Assembly (NCBI GenBank): GCA_020437045.1
Contig: JAGQWV010000015.1
Location: 1-9,357, forward strand
Length of the DNA: 9,357 nucleotides
Source: Saprospiraceae bacterium
GTDB taxonomy: Bacteria > Bacteroidota > Bacteroidia > Chitinophagales > Saprospiraceae
Direction of reading: 5' to 3'
The position numbers were made by a program, and so were the translations under genes. Under the pieces are notes generated by a model, which ran no database searches, had not been told where the DNA came from, and was given only the letters and a program-made list of their open reading frames with translations. Shown piece by piece: positions 1-7,678 of this stretch; the first letter of the stretch is position 1, and every line of letters begins with the position of its first letter.

Positions 1-527
1 CCAATGAACTTAGTTGGAAGAGCTTTTATGCCGATTTCCTTATTGACTTTAAATTTGGAGGTGATATCTATTCCGGAACCAATGTTCGTATGGTTGGTGC
101 CGGTACCCACCGTATGACGGTTGAGCCTAACAGCGGATTGGGTTTTGTGGCAGAAGGAAGAGAAAAAGTGACGGTAACCGGTGTTGATCCGGAAGGAACT
201 CCATTTACCAAAGTGCTTGATGCCACAGAGGTCCCTGGATTCTGGGGTGCTTACTCACAATTGTCTGACCGTTTTATGTACGATGCTTCCTTTATTAAAT
301 TGAGGCAAATCAGCGTTGGCTACCGATTACCACGAAAGCTCCTGGATAAGACTCCACTGGTTTCTGCCAATTTATCTTTTGTTGCCAGGAACTTGTTTTT
401 GTTGTATGATCGACTGGAGAACGTGGATCCGGAGTCAAACTACAACAACACCAACGGACAGGGTCTCGATTACTTCGGAGCACCACAGACCCGTACCTAT
501 GGGTTGAATCTTAAAGCCACGTTCTAA
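1..527 (+). CDS. SusC/RagA-type TonB-dependent outer-membrane receptor, C-terminal 174 residues (5' partial)
   Basis: The first full codon is at position 3 and the frame stays open to TAA at 525-527; the start lies outside the window. SusC-type proteins are 22-strand outer-membrane barrels that import ligands captured by a SusD partner, powered by TonB. The visible part is the end of the barrel. It contains 'DASFIKLRQISVGYRLP', a strand signature seen near the C-terminus of nearly all SusC proteins, then 'SFVARNLFLLYDRLENVDPE', then 'NGQGLDYFGAPQTRTYGLNL', and it ends in Phe, as expected for a barrel's last beta-strand recognised by the BAM machinery. The SusD gene follows after 17 nt, which fits the usual co-transcribed pair. 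The substrate cannot be inferred because the plug and most extracellular loops are missing. Family assignment is near certain. Confidence 0.95.
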   Translation, partial: NELSWKSFYADFLIDFKFGGDIYSGTNVRMVGAGTHRMTVEPNSGLGFVAEGREKVTVTGVDPEGTPFTKVLDATEVPGFWGAYSQLSDRFMYDASFIKLRQISVGYRLPRKLLDKTPLVSANLSFVARNLFLLYDRLENVDPESNYNNTNGQGLDYFGAPQTRTYGLNLKATF

Positions 528-544
528 ACTTTAAATGAATCAAG

Positions 545-2083
545 ATGAAATATTTTAATTATAAAATAATATCTATCAGCCTGATTTTGATGTTTCCACT
601 GATAAGCTGTGATACAGAAGAGTTGGTAGATCTGAACGTAAATCCCACAGCTGCCAATGAGCTGGATTGGCGATTTCTATTCACTACAGGACAAGCTCGT
701 CTGTCCGAACAATTATATGTTAATGGCCGGGTACACTTAAACTTACCTTCGGGCCTGATTCAACAAACGGCTACTATGGATGTCGGTGGTGAGAGAGGCT
801 CTGGTGACAAATATTACCGGATGATCGATGCATTTGATGCTTTTCAGATTACAGTTCCGCCCGATGGCTTGAAGTCACTGGCTGAAGTAATTCGACAAAC
901 GGGTCCGGATGGCAAGAATCCTACCTGGAGCAACTTGCATAATATGGCCCAGGTCTCATACCTCTATACGATGCAGATCATGACCGACCTTTATGGTAAT
1001 GTACCTTATAGCGAGGCTAATCGAGGTGTGGAAGGTATATTTTTCCCCAAATATGATAGCCAGGAGTCTATTTATAAAGATATGCTGGCGAAATTGGAGG
1101 TCGCAGCCAACACCATTGGTACCGGTCCGGATAATGTAGGTCCTGCTGATGTTATTTTTGATGGAGATTTTACCAAGTGGAAGAAGTTTACCAATGCGCT
1201 AATGCTGCGAATGGCGATGCGCGTATCGAATGTGGATCCCGCCCTGGCCCAACAGTATGCACAGAAGGCCATTTCCGGAGGGGTCATGGAAAGCAATGAT
1301 GATATTGCATTACTGCCCTGCTCATCAGGACCAAGTCTTTGGTTTAATCAGAATGGTCTGTCCCGTGCTCTGATACCCAGTGATTGGGGGGCCAGGAATA
1401 TGTTGAGTAAAACGTTGGTGGACTTTCTTCAAACACGTAATGATCCGAGATTACGAATCTGGGCCGTGAGGGGTATATGGGGTGGTCCTTACCTTACCGA
1501 TCCAGCTGATCAAATCGGTATGCCGAACGGATATGATTCGGAGACCATGAAGGAATACCTTGGTCAGACAGAGCCGGTAGATCGCGAGAATGAGTTTTCC
1601 CGTATCAACCCTATGTTACTCGATGTCGATGATCCCTGGATTGTCATGACTGCGGCTGAAAGTCAGTTTTTGCTGGCTGAAGCAGCGTTAAAGGGCTGGT
1701 ATAATGGAAATGCTGAGGATCATTACCGTGCAGGTGTTAAGTTGGCTATGCAACAATGGACGGCGTTTGATCCTTCCTTTGTGGTCACAGACGGTGAGGT
1801 GGATGCCTATCTAGCTGCAAATCCATTTGATGGTTCTGCCAAAATGATCGGCGAACAATATTGGGCTGCCAATTTTATGCAGTGGTACGAAGCTTATAGT
1901 AACTGGAGGAGAACCGGCTATCCGGAACTTACACCAGTCAATTATAAGGGCAACATATCTGGTGGGCAAATCTTTAGAAGAATCGAATATTCGCGGTCAG
2001 AAGTTGCTAATAACCCTAATTTCAAAGAAGGAAGTACTCAACCAGACGACGTTATGACCCGCATGTGGTGGGACGTCAACTAG
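545..2083 (+). CDS. SusD/RagB-family nutrient-binding outer-membrane lipoprotein
   Basis: This 512-residue protein is the surface lipoprotein that acts as a lid over its SusC partner and binds the substrate. The N-terminus is a lipoprotein signal with lipobox L19-I20-S21-C22; acidic residues follow the Cys (CDTEE), as is common for surface-exported Bacteroidota lipoproteins. Family marks are 'NPTAANELDW' just after the signal, 'MTDLYGNVPYSEA' near residues 146-158, 'WKKFTNALMLRMAMR' near 212-226 (helical TPR-like core), 'ESQFLLAEAAL' and 'WYEAYSNWRRTGYPELTP' from residue 447. The C-terminus with 'RRIEYSRSE' and 'MTRMWWD' resembles the SusD-like_2 subgroup (Pfam PF12771) more than classical SusD; that subgroup call is from memory of the family. 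The length is normal. The ATG at 545 is chosen because the signal peptide begins there; no Shine-Dalgarno sequence is visible, which is usual in this phylum. Confidence 0.95.
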   Translation: MKYFNYKIISISLILMFPLISCDTEELVDLNVNPTAANELDWRFLFTTGQARLSEQLYVNGRVHLNLPSGLIQQTATMDVGGERGSGDKYYRMIDAFDAFQITVPPDGLKSLAEVIRQTGPDGKNPTWSNLHNMAQVSYLYTMQIMTDLYGNVPYSEANRGVEGIFFPKYDSQESIYKDMLAKLEVAANTIGTGPDNVGPADVIFDGDFTKWKKFTNALMLRMAMRVSNVDPALAQQYAQKAISGGVMESNDDIALLPCSSGPSLWFNQNGLSRALIPSDWGARNMLSKTLVDFLQTRNDPRLRIWAVRGIWGGPYLTDPADQIGMPNGYDSETMKEYLGQTEPVDRENEFSRINPMLLDVDDPWIVMTAAESQFLLAEAALKGWYNGNAEDHYRAGVKLAMQQWTAFDPSFVVTDGEVDAYLAANPFDGSAKMIGEQYWAANFMQWYEAYSNWRRTGYPELTPVNYKGNISGGQIFRRIEYSRSEVANNPNFKEGSTQPDDVMTRMWWDVN

Positions 2084-2113
2084 TTGTTTTTGTAACATAT
2101 GGTCACATTGATT

Positions 2114-2150
2114 AAGAAGCGGTGTTAACTAATGCCGCTTCTTTTATTTT
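2114..2150 (+). terminator. Rho-independent terminator after the susCD unit
   Basis: The arm AAGAAGCGG (2114-2122) pairs perfectly with CCGCTTCTT (2135-2143). Inside it TGTT can pair with AATG (two A-T and two G-T pairs), giving about 13 bp around an AACT loop. A T-rich tail (TTTT A TTTT, from 2142) follows. It begins 31 nt after the SusD stop codon. Stem, tight loop and U-tract make this a convincing intrinsic terminator. It implies that most susCD transcripts end here, so the next gene on the same strand probably uses its own promoter in 2151-2347. I could not find a clear Bacteroidota-type promoter (TTTG...TAnnTTTG) in that stretch. Confidence 0.85.
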
Positions 2151-2347
2151 ACCTGGAGTTTGTTTATTTGGTTATTTTCAAGTAGCGAAATATTCCCTGA
2201 AACTTGGTGTTGTGGCTGGGTTAAAGCGGGCTTTTTTAATCATAATGAATTATCGATATAAAATTGTTAATTCGTGTAAGTGTATTTTAAATAGTTAAAG
2301 AATTGCGGTATTTCCTCAAAATATTGGTACCATACCACGGTGATCAA

Positions 2348-5300
2348 ATGTCCTTAAGAAGAAATGCTACTCTATTGGTGATGTATCTCTTATGGTTTAG
2401 CATGTCATTGATTAATTGCGGACCAAAAGAAGACCGGAAACCAGAAAGTACGATTGTGGACGCTTCTTCTAAATTAGAAAACACCTTTTTTACCCTCCTT
2501 GATTCCAGTACCACTGGTATTTCTTTCAATAATATAGTACAAGACCACCAGGATTTTAACATATTGACTTATAGGAATTTTTACAATGGCGGAGGAGTGG
2601 CTATCGGAGATGTCAATAATGATGGATTGGCGGATATATATTTTACAGCCAATCAAAAATCTAATCGTCTCTATCTTAATAAAGGAAATTTTCAATTTGA
2701 GGATATTACCGGGCAGGCAGGAGTTGAAGGAATAAATGGTTGGAGTACCGGCGTAACGATGGCAGATGTCAATAATGATGGTTTCCTAGATATATATGTC
2801 TGTAATTCCGGAGACTTAAAAGGTGAGAATAGAACCAACCAATTATTTATAAATAATCAGGATCTGACATTTACTGACAAGGCAGCCGAATACCGGCTTG
2901 ATAATCAGGGATACTCAACTCAAATTGCTTTTTTTGATTACGACTTAGATGGTGATCTGGATGCTTACCTGCTGAATAATAGCTTTAAAGATCCAAGCAA
3001 AATTGAACTATATAAAAGTATGCGCGAAATTCCGGATCAATTTGCGGGAGATAAACTATATAGAAATGACGGCCATGTTTTTAGTGATGTTACTTTGGAT
3101 GCAGGTATATATAGCAGTAGAATTGGTTTTGGTTTAGGTACGGTGATTGGTGACATAAATCATGACTTTTTACCGGACATATATGTGAGTAATGATTTTT
3201 GGGAGCGCGATTATCTCTATATTAATAAAGGGAATGGTAAGTTTTCCGAAGAATTAAAAGAAAGGATTTCTTATTGTTCTATTTCGAGTATGGGCGGTGA
3301 CATTGCGGATGTTAATAATGACGGAAATCCAGACATACTTACCACCGATATGCTGGCAGCCGACAATTTTAGGTTGAAAGCTATGACGAATTTTGATCCC
3401 TATCATCTTGAAGATCTAAAGTATAGGGCGAATTATCATTATCAGATAGCGCAAAATTGTCTGCAGATAAATAACGGCAATGGACAGTTTTCGGAAATTT
3501 CCATGTTCTCAGGAGTATCTGCCACGGATTGGAGTTGGGGAGCATTGTTTTTTGATTTCCAGAACGATGGATTGAAGGATTTATTTATCAGCAACGGATT
3601 GCAAAAGGATCTTATGGCCATGGATTTTCGTGATTATCTCGATGCAAATCAAGTCCATTTAAAAATGGCTAAAAATCAGTCCGTAGATTTTATTTCTATT
3701 ATAAATCAAATGCCTAGTCACCCGCTCTCAAATTTTGCCTTTGTAAATCAGGGAGATTTAGGATTTCTGGATATGGCTCAAGACATGGGACTGGCAACTC
3801 CCTCTTTTAGTAATGGAGCTTCCTATGCTGATTTAGACAATGATGGAGATTTGGACCTTGTCGTTAATAATGTAAATATGCCGGCGTTCATTTATAGAAA
3901 TGAGGCTCAGAAAAATGGTAGTCACTATATAAAACTCAAGTTTTCCGGACCGGCAAACAATACTTTTGGGGTTGGGGCTTTTGTCCGCGTGACCAGTGGT
4001 GATCAAATGCAAATTGGAGAAAATTATAATACCAGGGGATTTCAAAGTGGTATAGAACCATCATTGTTTTTTGGTATTGGTCGGAATACTACCATTAAAA
4101 AATTGGAAGTCGTCTGGCCGGATAAAAAGATGCAGACCCTGGAAAATGTCGAAGCAGATCAGGAAATAATATTAGATTATCGGGAAGCCAATGGTCTGGT
4201 GAATAGCATAGCGTCAAAGTCTGCAGAGGTGTCTTTTACCGAGGTTTCACGGCAAATGATTGCCGGTAAGTCCGTACATAGTGAAAATAGGTATAATGAT
4301 TTTGACCATGAAGTACTACTGCACAAGATGCTTTCAACTGAAGGTCCTCGGATTGTGAAGGCGGATGTGAATGGCGATGACCTGGAGGATTTTCTGGTGA
4401 TGGGAGCTCACGGTGACGATGACAAGTTATTTATCCAGCTTGAAGATGGTAGTTTCAGAAGAAGAGTGGAAGAATCATTTGAAGAAACCAAAATATTCGA
4501 GTCTACTTGCGGGACATTCTTTGATGGTGATGGTGATGGTGATCAGGATTTAATTTTAGGCGGAGGTGGAAATGAATATATGATGGGTCGGGATTATTTC
4601 AAAGTAAGATACTATGTAAATGATGGTAATGGCAATTTTGAGCTGGATCAATCTGACGTGCCTCCGGTTATTGGAGATTTTTCTTCGATCATAGCTGCCG
4701 ATATAGATCGAGATGGTGATCAGGATTTATTTATCGGAGCAAGGGCGATTCCTGGCAATTATGGATTAATTCCCCGGTCCTATTTGTTGTATAAAGAAGA
4801 AGGGAAATGGGTAGAACATACCCCTGATTCTCTTGGTGGAATCGGTATGGTCACCGACGCCGCCTGGGTAGATTTGGATGGCGATCAGGATGAAGATCTG
4901 GTGGTGGTAGGTGATTGGATGAAAATCCATGTTTTTTACAACGAGTCAGGTGAACTTTCCCGCCAGTTGACCATTCCAGGTAGCGCGGGATGGTGGTCGA
5001 GAATTTTACCTGCCGATCTGGACCAGGATGGACACATGGATTTAGTGATTGGGAATTGGGGGTTGAATAGTAAATTTCAAGCATCCTCCGATAAACCACT
5101 CTCCATGTTTGTTGACGATTTTGACGATAATGGTAAAAGTGAGTTTATCATCAATTGGTACGCTCCTAAAGATGCGATCGCTTATCCATTTGCCACGAAA
5201 ATGGAAATAACTAAACAAATGCCCATACTTCGTAAAAAGATTCAGAAATATGAGGACTACGGAAAAATTGATTACCAAACACTATTCGGTTCAGAGCAAA

Positions 5301-5710
5301 ATCGTAATCCCATAGAGTATTCAACCAATATTTTGGCAAGTTGTATACTATGGAATAATGGAAGAGATTCCTTTACGCTTCAATCCCTTCCAAAAGAAGC
5401 CCAACTATCACCGGTTTTTGCCCTGGTCGTTGACGATTTTATAGGAGATTCTCAACCTGATATATGGTTGGGAGGTAATTTCTACGCTTTAAAGCCGCAA
5501 GTTGGAAGGATGGATGCCAGTCATGGAGTCTTGCTGGAAAATACCGGTAATCGATCATTCCAGCCCGTTTCCTATGAAGAAACCGGTATAGATGTACAAG
5601 GTGAAGTTCGAGATGCAACTATGCTTCCTTCCGGTAGGGAACGACTGCTGCTGATTGTAAGAAACAATGCAGATGTATTACTCTATAAGAAAAAGTCAAG
5701 TATTAATTAG
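2348..5710 (+). CDS. Gene A: large FG-GAP/VCBS-repeat lipoprotein with central ASPIC/UnbV domain (CRTAC1-like)
   Basis: Starting at ATG 2348 gives 1,120 residues and a clean lipoprotein signal: two Arg, a hydrophobic core and lipobox L21-I22-N23-C24. A longer frame from TTG 2303 would add 15 residues before this signal and is less likely. FG-GAP/VCBS motifs of the type DxNxDGxxD begin at residues 88, 140, 197, 269, 321, 403 and 495. An ASPIC/UnbV domain (about 543-610, with 'RGFQSGIEPSLFFGIG' and 'LEVVWPDKK') follows. Seven further motifs begin near residues 673, 726-730, 785, 842, 890, 924 and 1030. The Asp-rich loops are typical calcium sites. This suggests two seven-bladed beta-propellers joined by ASPIC/UnbV, anchored in the outer membrane and probably outside the cell. 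The molecular function is unknown; carbohydrate or protein binding is possible. It lies downstream of susCD, beyond a terminator, and converges with gene B 5 nt away. Its N-terminal half is homologous to gene C. Confidence 0.9.
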   Translation: MSLRRNATLLVMYLLWFSMSLINCGPKEDRKPESTIVDASSKLENTFFTLLDSSTTGISFNNIVQDHQDFNILTYRNFYNGGGVAIGDVNNDGLADIYFTANQKSNRLYLNKGNFQFEDITGQAGVEGINGWSTGVTMADVNNDGFLDIYVCNSGDLKGENRTNQLFINNQDLTFTDKAAEYRLDNQGYSTQIAFFDYDLDGDLDAYLLNNSFKDPSKIELYKSMREIPDQFAGDKLYRNDGHVFSDVTLDAGIYSSRIGFGLGTVIGDINHDFLPDIYVSNDFWERDYLYINKGNGKFSEELKERISYCSISSMGGDIADVNNDGNPDILTTDMLAADNFRLKAMTNFDPYHLEDLKYRANYHYQIAQNCLQINNGNGQFSEISMFSGVSATDWSWGALFFDFQNDGLKDLFISNGLQKDLMAMDFRDYLDANQVHLKMAKNQSVDFISIINQMPSHPLSNFAFVNQGDLGFLDMAQDMGLATPSFSNGASYADLDNDGDLDLVVNNVNMPAFIYRNEAQKNGSHYIKLKFSGPANNTFGVGAFVRVTSGDQMQIGENYNTRGFQSGIEPSLFFGIGRNTTIKKLEVVWPDKKMQTLENVEADQEIILDYREANGLVNSIASKSAEVSFTEVSRQMIAGKSVHSENRYNDFDHEVLLHKMLSTEGPRIVKADVNGDDLEDFLVMGAHGDDDKLFIQLEDGSFRRRVEESFEETKIFESTCGTFFDGDGDGDQDLILGGGGNEYMMGRDYFKVRYYVNDGNGNFELDQSDVPPVIGDFSSIIAADIDRDGDQDLFIGARAIPGNYGLIPRSYLLYKEEGKWVEHTPDSLGGIGMVTDAAWVDLDGDQDEDLVVVGDWMKIHVFYNESGELSRQLTIPGSAGWWSRILPADLDQDGHMDLVIGNWGLNSKFQASSDKPLSMFVDDFDDNGKSEFIINWYAPKDAIAYPFATKMEITKQMPILRKKIQKYEDYGKIDYQTLFGSEQNRNPIEYSTNILASCILWNNGRDSFTLQSLPKEAQLSPVFALVVDDFIGDSQPDIWLGGNFYALKPQVGRMDASHGVLLENTGNRSFQPVSYEETGIDVQGEVRDATMLPSGRERLLLIVRNNADVLLYKKKSSIN
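4523..4729 (+). repeat. Short coding repeats in adjacent propeller blades of gene A
   Basis: The hexamer GATGGT occurs three times in tandem followed by GAT (4523-4543), encoding alternating Asp-Gly. The 18-mer GATGGTGATCAGGATTTA occurs identically at 4535-4552 and 4712-4729, encoding the same part (DGDQDL) of two successive FG-GAP loops, residues 730-735 and 789-794. Identical DNA rather than only identical protein suggests recent duplication or gene conversion between neighbouring blades, although an 18-nt match within a low-complexity Asp-Gly motif could also arise by codon bias. Confidence 0.6.
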
Positions 5711-5715
5711 GATCC

Positions 5716-7198
5716 CTAGTAGATTCCATCTCCATTGGTTCCCATGTATCCACCCCAAATTCTTGTGCTTCTCATTTTGATATGTGTACTGATTCTTTTT
5801 ATTTCCAGACCCAGAAATGCGGATATATAAGGCGTACTATGGAAATATTGGCAATGCACAATATCCAGGTATCCATCGTCATCTAAATCACCAATCCAGG
5901 GAGTGGTAAAGACATTTTTAAAGCGCTTTTTCTGATCGATGACATATTCAGTTCCGTTGACAAAATCAATAGCGATTAGCTTATTTTCGATTTCTCCGAT
6001 ATCGCCACTATAGCCTTTGGCACAATCAAATTCGTTAATACTGATGATAGCTTCACTGCGACCATCATTGTTTAAGTCATAGGCAACAGGGGAAGAAAAT
6101 CCGATACAACCCAGTGAATTTTCATAAGCAATGGAACCATCCTTTCCATCAAATAATATTTGCATCAAGCCGGTGTTGTTTGGCCATTCTCCTTTGCTCA
6201 CGAATGTGAAAAAGTCTGGGACTCCGTCTCCAGTAAAATCAGCTACCGCAAAGCTGTTGCTGCATTCCGTATCAGGTATTTTTTGAGTCCAGAGTTGACG
6301 GAATGTTTTACCATCAATGGCAAAGGCCTGACTCGCATGCGAGATGGCGATGATATCCAGGGTGTGGTCGCCGTTAATGTCTGCCAGTACGGGTGGTGCG
6401 ATAAAACCATGACCCTCTTCACTAGCCAGGACTTTTGCGGATGATAAGTCACCATTTTTAAGGTTTTCGAGCTTGGCCATAAACAGGCTGCCTCCGAACG
6501 TTTCTCCTCCTGATCCAAAAATTATGGATAATTCCTGCTCACCGGGTTGTTTAAAGGCAAGCGGAGACATATATGATTCCATCCCATCAGGCATAGTGTC
6601 GCCGGCAATGATTTGTCCATTTGCCGGGTCGATTATCAGCAACACTCCGGCAATTCTTCCTTCCCATATCCCTGGACCTACCGTGGGATTACCACCATTC
6701 TGTACGAGAAGGTCGGATATTCCATCGTTATTTTGATCGGGAATCACCTGACTATTATAAAAAATTGAGATGTGCTTTACCTAGTATACTATCTTCCTGA
6801 TATTTTGCCGGGTCGTATGCCCAAAGTTGGGACCCGGTCTTACCATCAATTCCTTTAAAAATACATTGCCTTCCTCCAATAAAAATGTCGGAAATGCCAT
6901 CTTTGGTTACATCGATAAAAGTTGCAGATCCAAAGACCAGATCTTTGGCTTCTTGCTGCCATAATAGCGATCCATTTTTACCATCAATCGCTAAGATACC
7001 TTGAGGGGTCTCCACGTATTCATTTTCTCCGGCTCCAAGTATGAGATCTTTTATACCATCGCCATTGAGGTCTTCCGCTCTTAGAGAAGACTCAGAACCC
7101 AGCCGGGGAAAATTTACATCCCAAACCATTTCAGTCTTTTTTTTGCTGCACGCAAGTAAGGTGAGACTGCCGAGAACCGTAATTATGAATAACCGCAT
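5716..7198 (-). pseudogene. Gene B: FG-GAP/PQQ-like beta-propeller lipoprotein, interrupted by a 1-nt frameshift
   Basis: Read from ATG at 7198, the first piece (147 codons, stop at 6757-6755) starts with a lipoprotein signal and lipobox L14-L15-A16-C17. The second piece continues in another frame to TAG at 5718-5716. Dropping one base from the run of six T (plus-strand A6, 6759-6764) changes '...HLNFL-stop' to '...HLNFYNSQVIPDQNNDG' and gives one 493-residue protein. FG-GAP motifs then begin at residues 43, 96, 154, 273, 320, 374 and 437, with a weak one near 215-230, spaced 47-63 residues apart. That suggests an eight-bladed propeller with the break between blades 2 and 3. Strands such as 'ILAIDGKNGSLLW' and 'AFAIDGKTFRQLW' resemble PQQ-type quinoprotein blades. 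There is no visible enzymatic domain, so binding is more likely than catalysis. The frameshift may be a sequencing error, in which case the gene is intact, or a true mutation. The gene converges on gene A and is divergent from gene C. Confidence 0.8.
6755..6764 (-). other. Frameshift site in gene B (homopolymer of six T on the minus strand)
   Basis: On the minus strand the sequence reads AAT TTT TTA TAA, where TAA stops the first piece. Removing one T gives AAT TTT TAT AAT AGT CAG GTG, which joins the downstream frame exactly at a predicted FG-GAP loop. The run contains the heptamer T TTT TTA, which is a classical -1 slippery site, but a -1 shift here would read ATA ATA GTC AGG TGA and stop after four more codons. 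The shift needed is +1 (one base skipped). A homopolymer-length error or real indel is therefore more likely than programmed frameshifting. Transcriptional slippage losing one U cannot be excluded. Confidence 0.75.
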
Positions 7199-7347
7199 AG
7201 GGCTAAATTAAAATAAGTAAGCCGTTTTTTAATCAACTGCTCTTGCAAATAAAAGTATCATGGTGTACGATGCGCCTCACATACAATACATTCGTTTTTT
7301 ATTGAGCAAGGGTATAACCAAAGAGTCTTTTATAAAAAATCAATTTT

Positions 7348-7395
7348 GGCCGAAAATCAGGATTACCCCACCCCTCAAGGGGGCTGATTTTAGCC
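7348..7395. repeat. Imperfect hairpin / REP-like inverted repeat
   Basis: The arms AAAATCAG (7353-7360) and CTGATTTT (7384-7391) are perfectly complementary. GGC (7348-7350) and GCC (7393-7395) extend the stem across a 2x1 internal loop. The inner part carries a second complementary pair, CCCCT (7371-7375) and AGGGG (7378-7382). No U-tract follows closely on either strand, so it is not a standard intrinsic terminator. Its size and position between genes fit an extragenic palindromic repeat, but one copy in the window cannot prove repetition. Confidence 0.55.
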
Positions 7396-7594
7396 ACTTT
7401 TACCCTTTTCAGGCGGGAGGCTAGCATGATGAATCCGGTTCTTTTCGGAGTGAGCTCAACCACCCACAGAGTCATTTGATAATCAAAGACGGAGAGGGTA
7501 CTTACAGATGAACGGTAAAGGTCGGATTGTTTCCGCATTAATCGTATCAAGAAATCTTAACCGACATCCTGAATAAGTTGTGTTGTACGCAAGA

Positions 7595-7678
7595 TTTTCG
7601 AAATCAATGACGGAGGCCAGGTTGATTTTACCGCCTTCCTGCAACATATAAAATACGGGTATGGCCGAATTTCGAAAA
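7595..7678. repeat. Inverted pair of TTCGAA-containing 10-mers
   Basis: TTTTCGAAAT at 7595-7604 is the exact reverse complement of ATTTCGAAAA at 7669-7678, separated by 64 nt. Each copy is itself nearly palindromic around TTCGAA. This could be a pair of operator-like sites upstream of gene C or part of an element's internal structure. A chance occurrence is possible in AT-rich DNA. Confidence 0.3.

Noticed and set aside
2221..2240. Possible second terminator (AAAG CGGG CTTTTTT) before gene A
   Set aside because: The stem is only 4 bp and mostly A-T; too weak to call.
4523..4543. CRISPR-like or tandem-repeat array
   Set aside because: Three hexamers inside a coding Asp-Gly loop, with no spacers and no cas genes.
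4851..5278. Minus-strand frames opposite the second half of gene A
   Set aside because: These are antisense shadows of Asp-Gly-rich codons, with composition that does not suggest real proteins.
6243..6518. Minus-strand 91-codon frame inside gene B
   Set aside because: It overlaps the true frame of gene B in another phase and lacks FG-GAP motifs or a start signal.
6160..6736. Plus-strand open frames of 94 and 87 codons opposite gene B
   Set aside because: They lie antisense to clearly coding FG-GAP sequence, have no recognisable domains and are explained as shadow frames.
5716..6747. The 343-codon piece of gene B as an independent gene starting at GTG 6747
   Set aside because: It would begin in the middle of an FG-GAP blade without a signal peptide, and a one-base correction fuses it perfectly to the upstream lipoprotein piece.
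6755..6764. Programmed -1 frameshifting at T TTT TTA in gene B
   Set aside because: A -1 shift meets TGA after four codons past the slip; the frame needed is +1, so this classical mechanism would not restore the protein.
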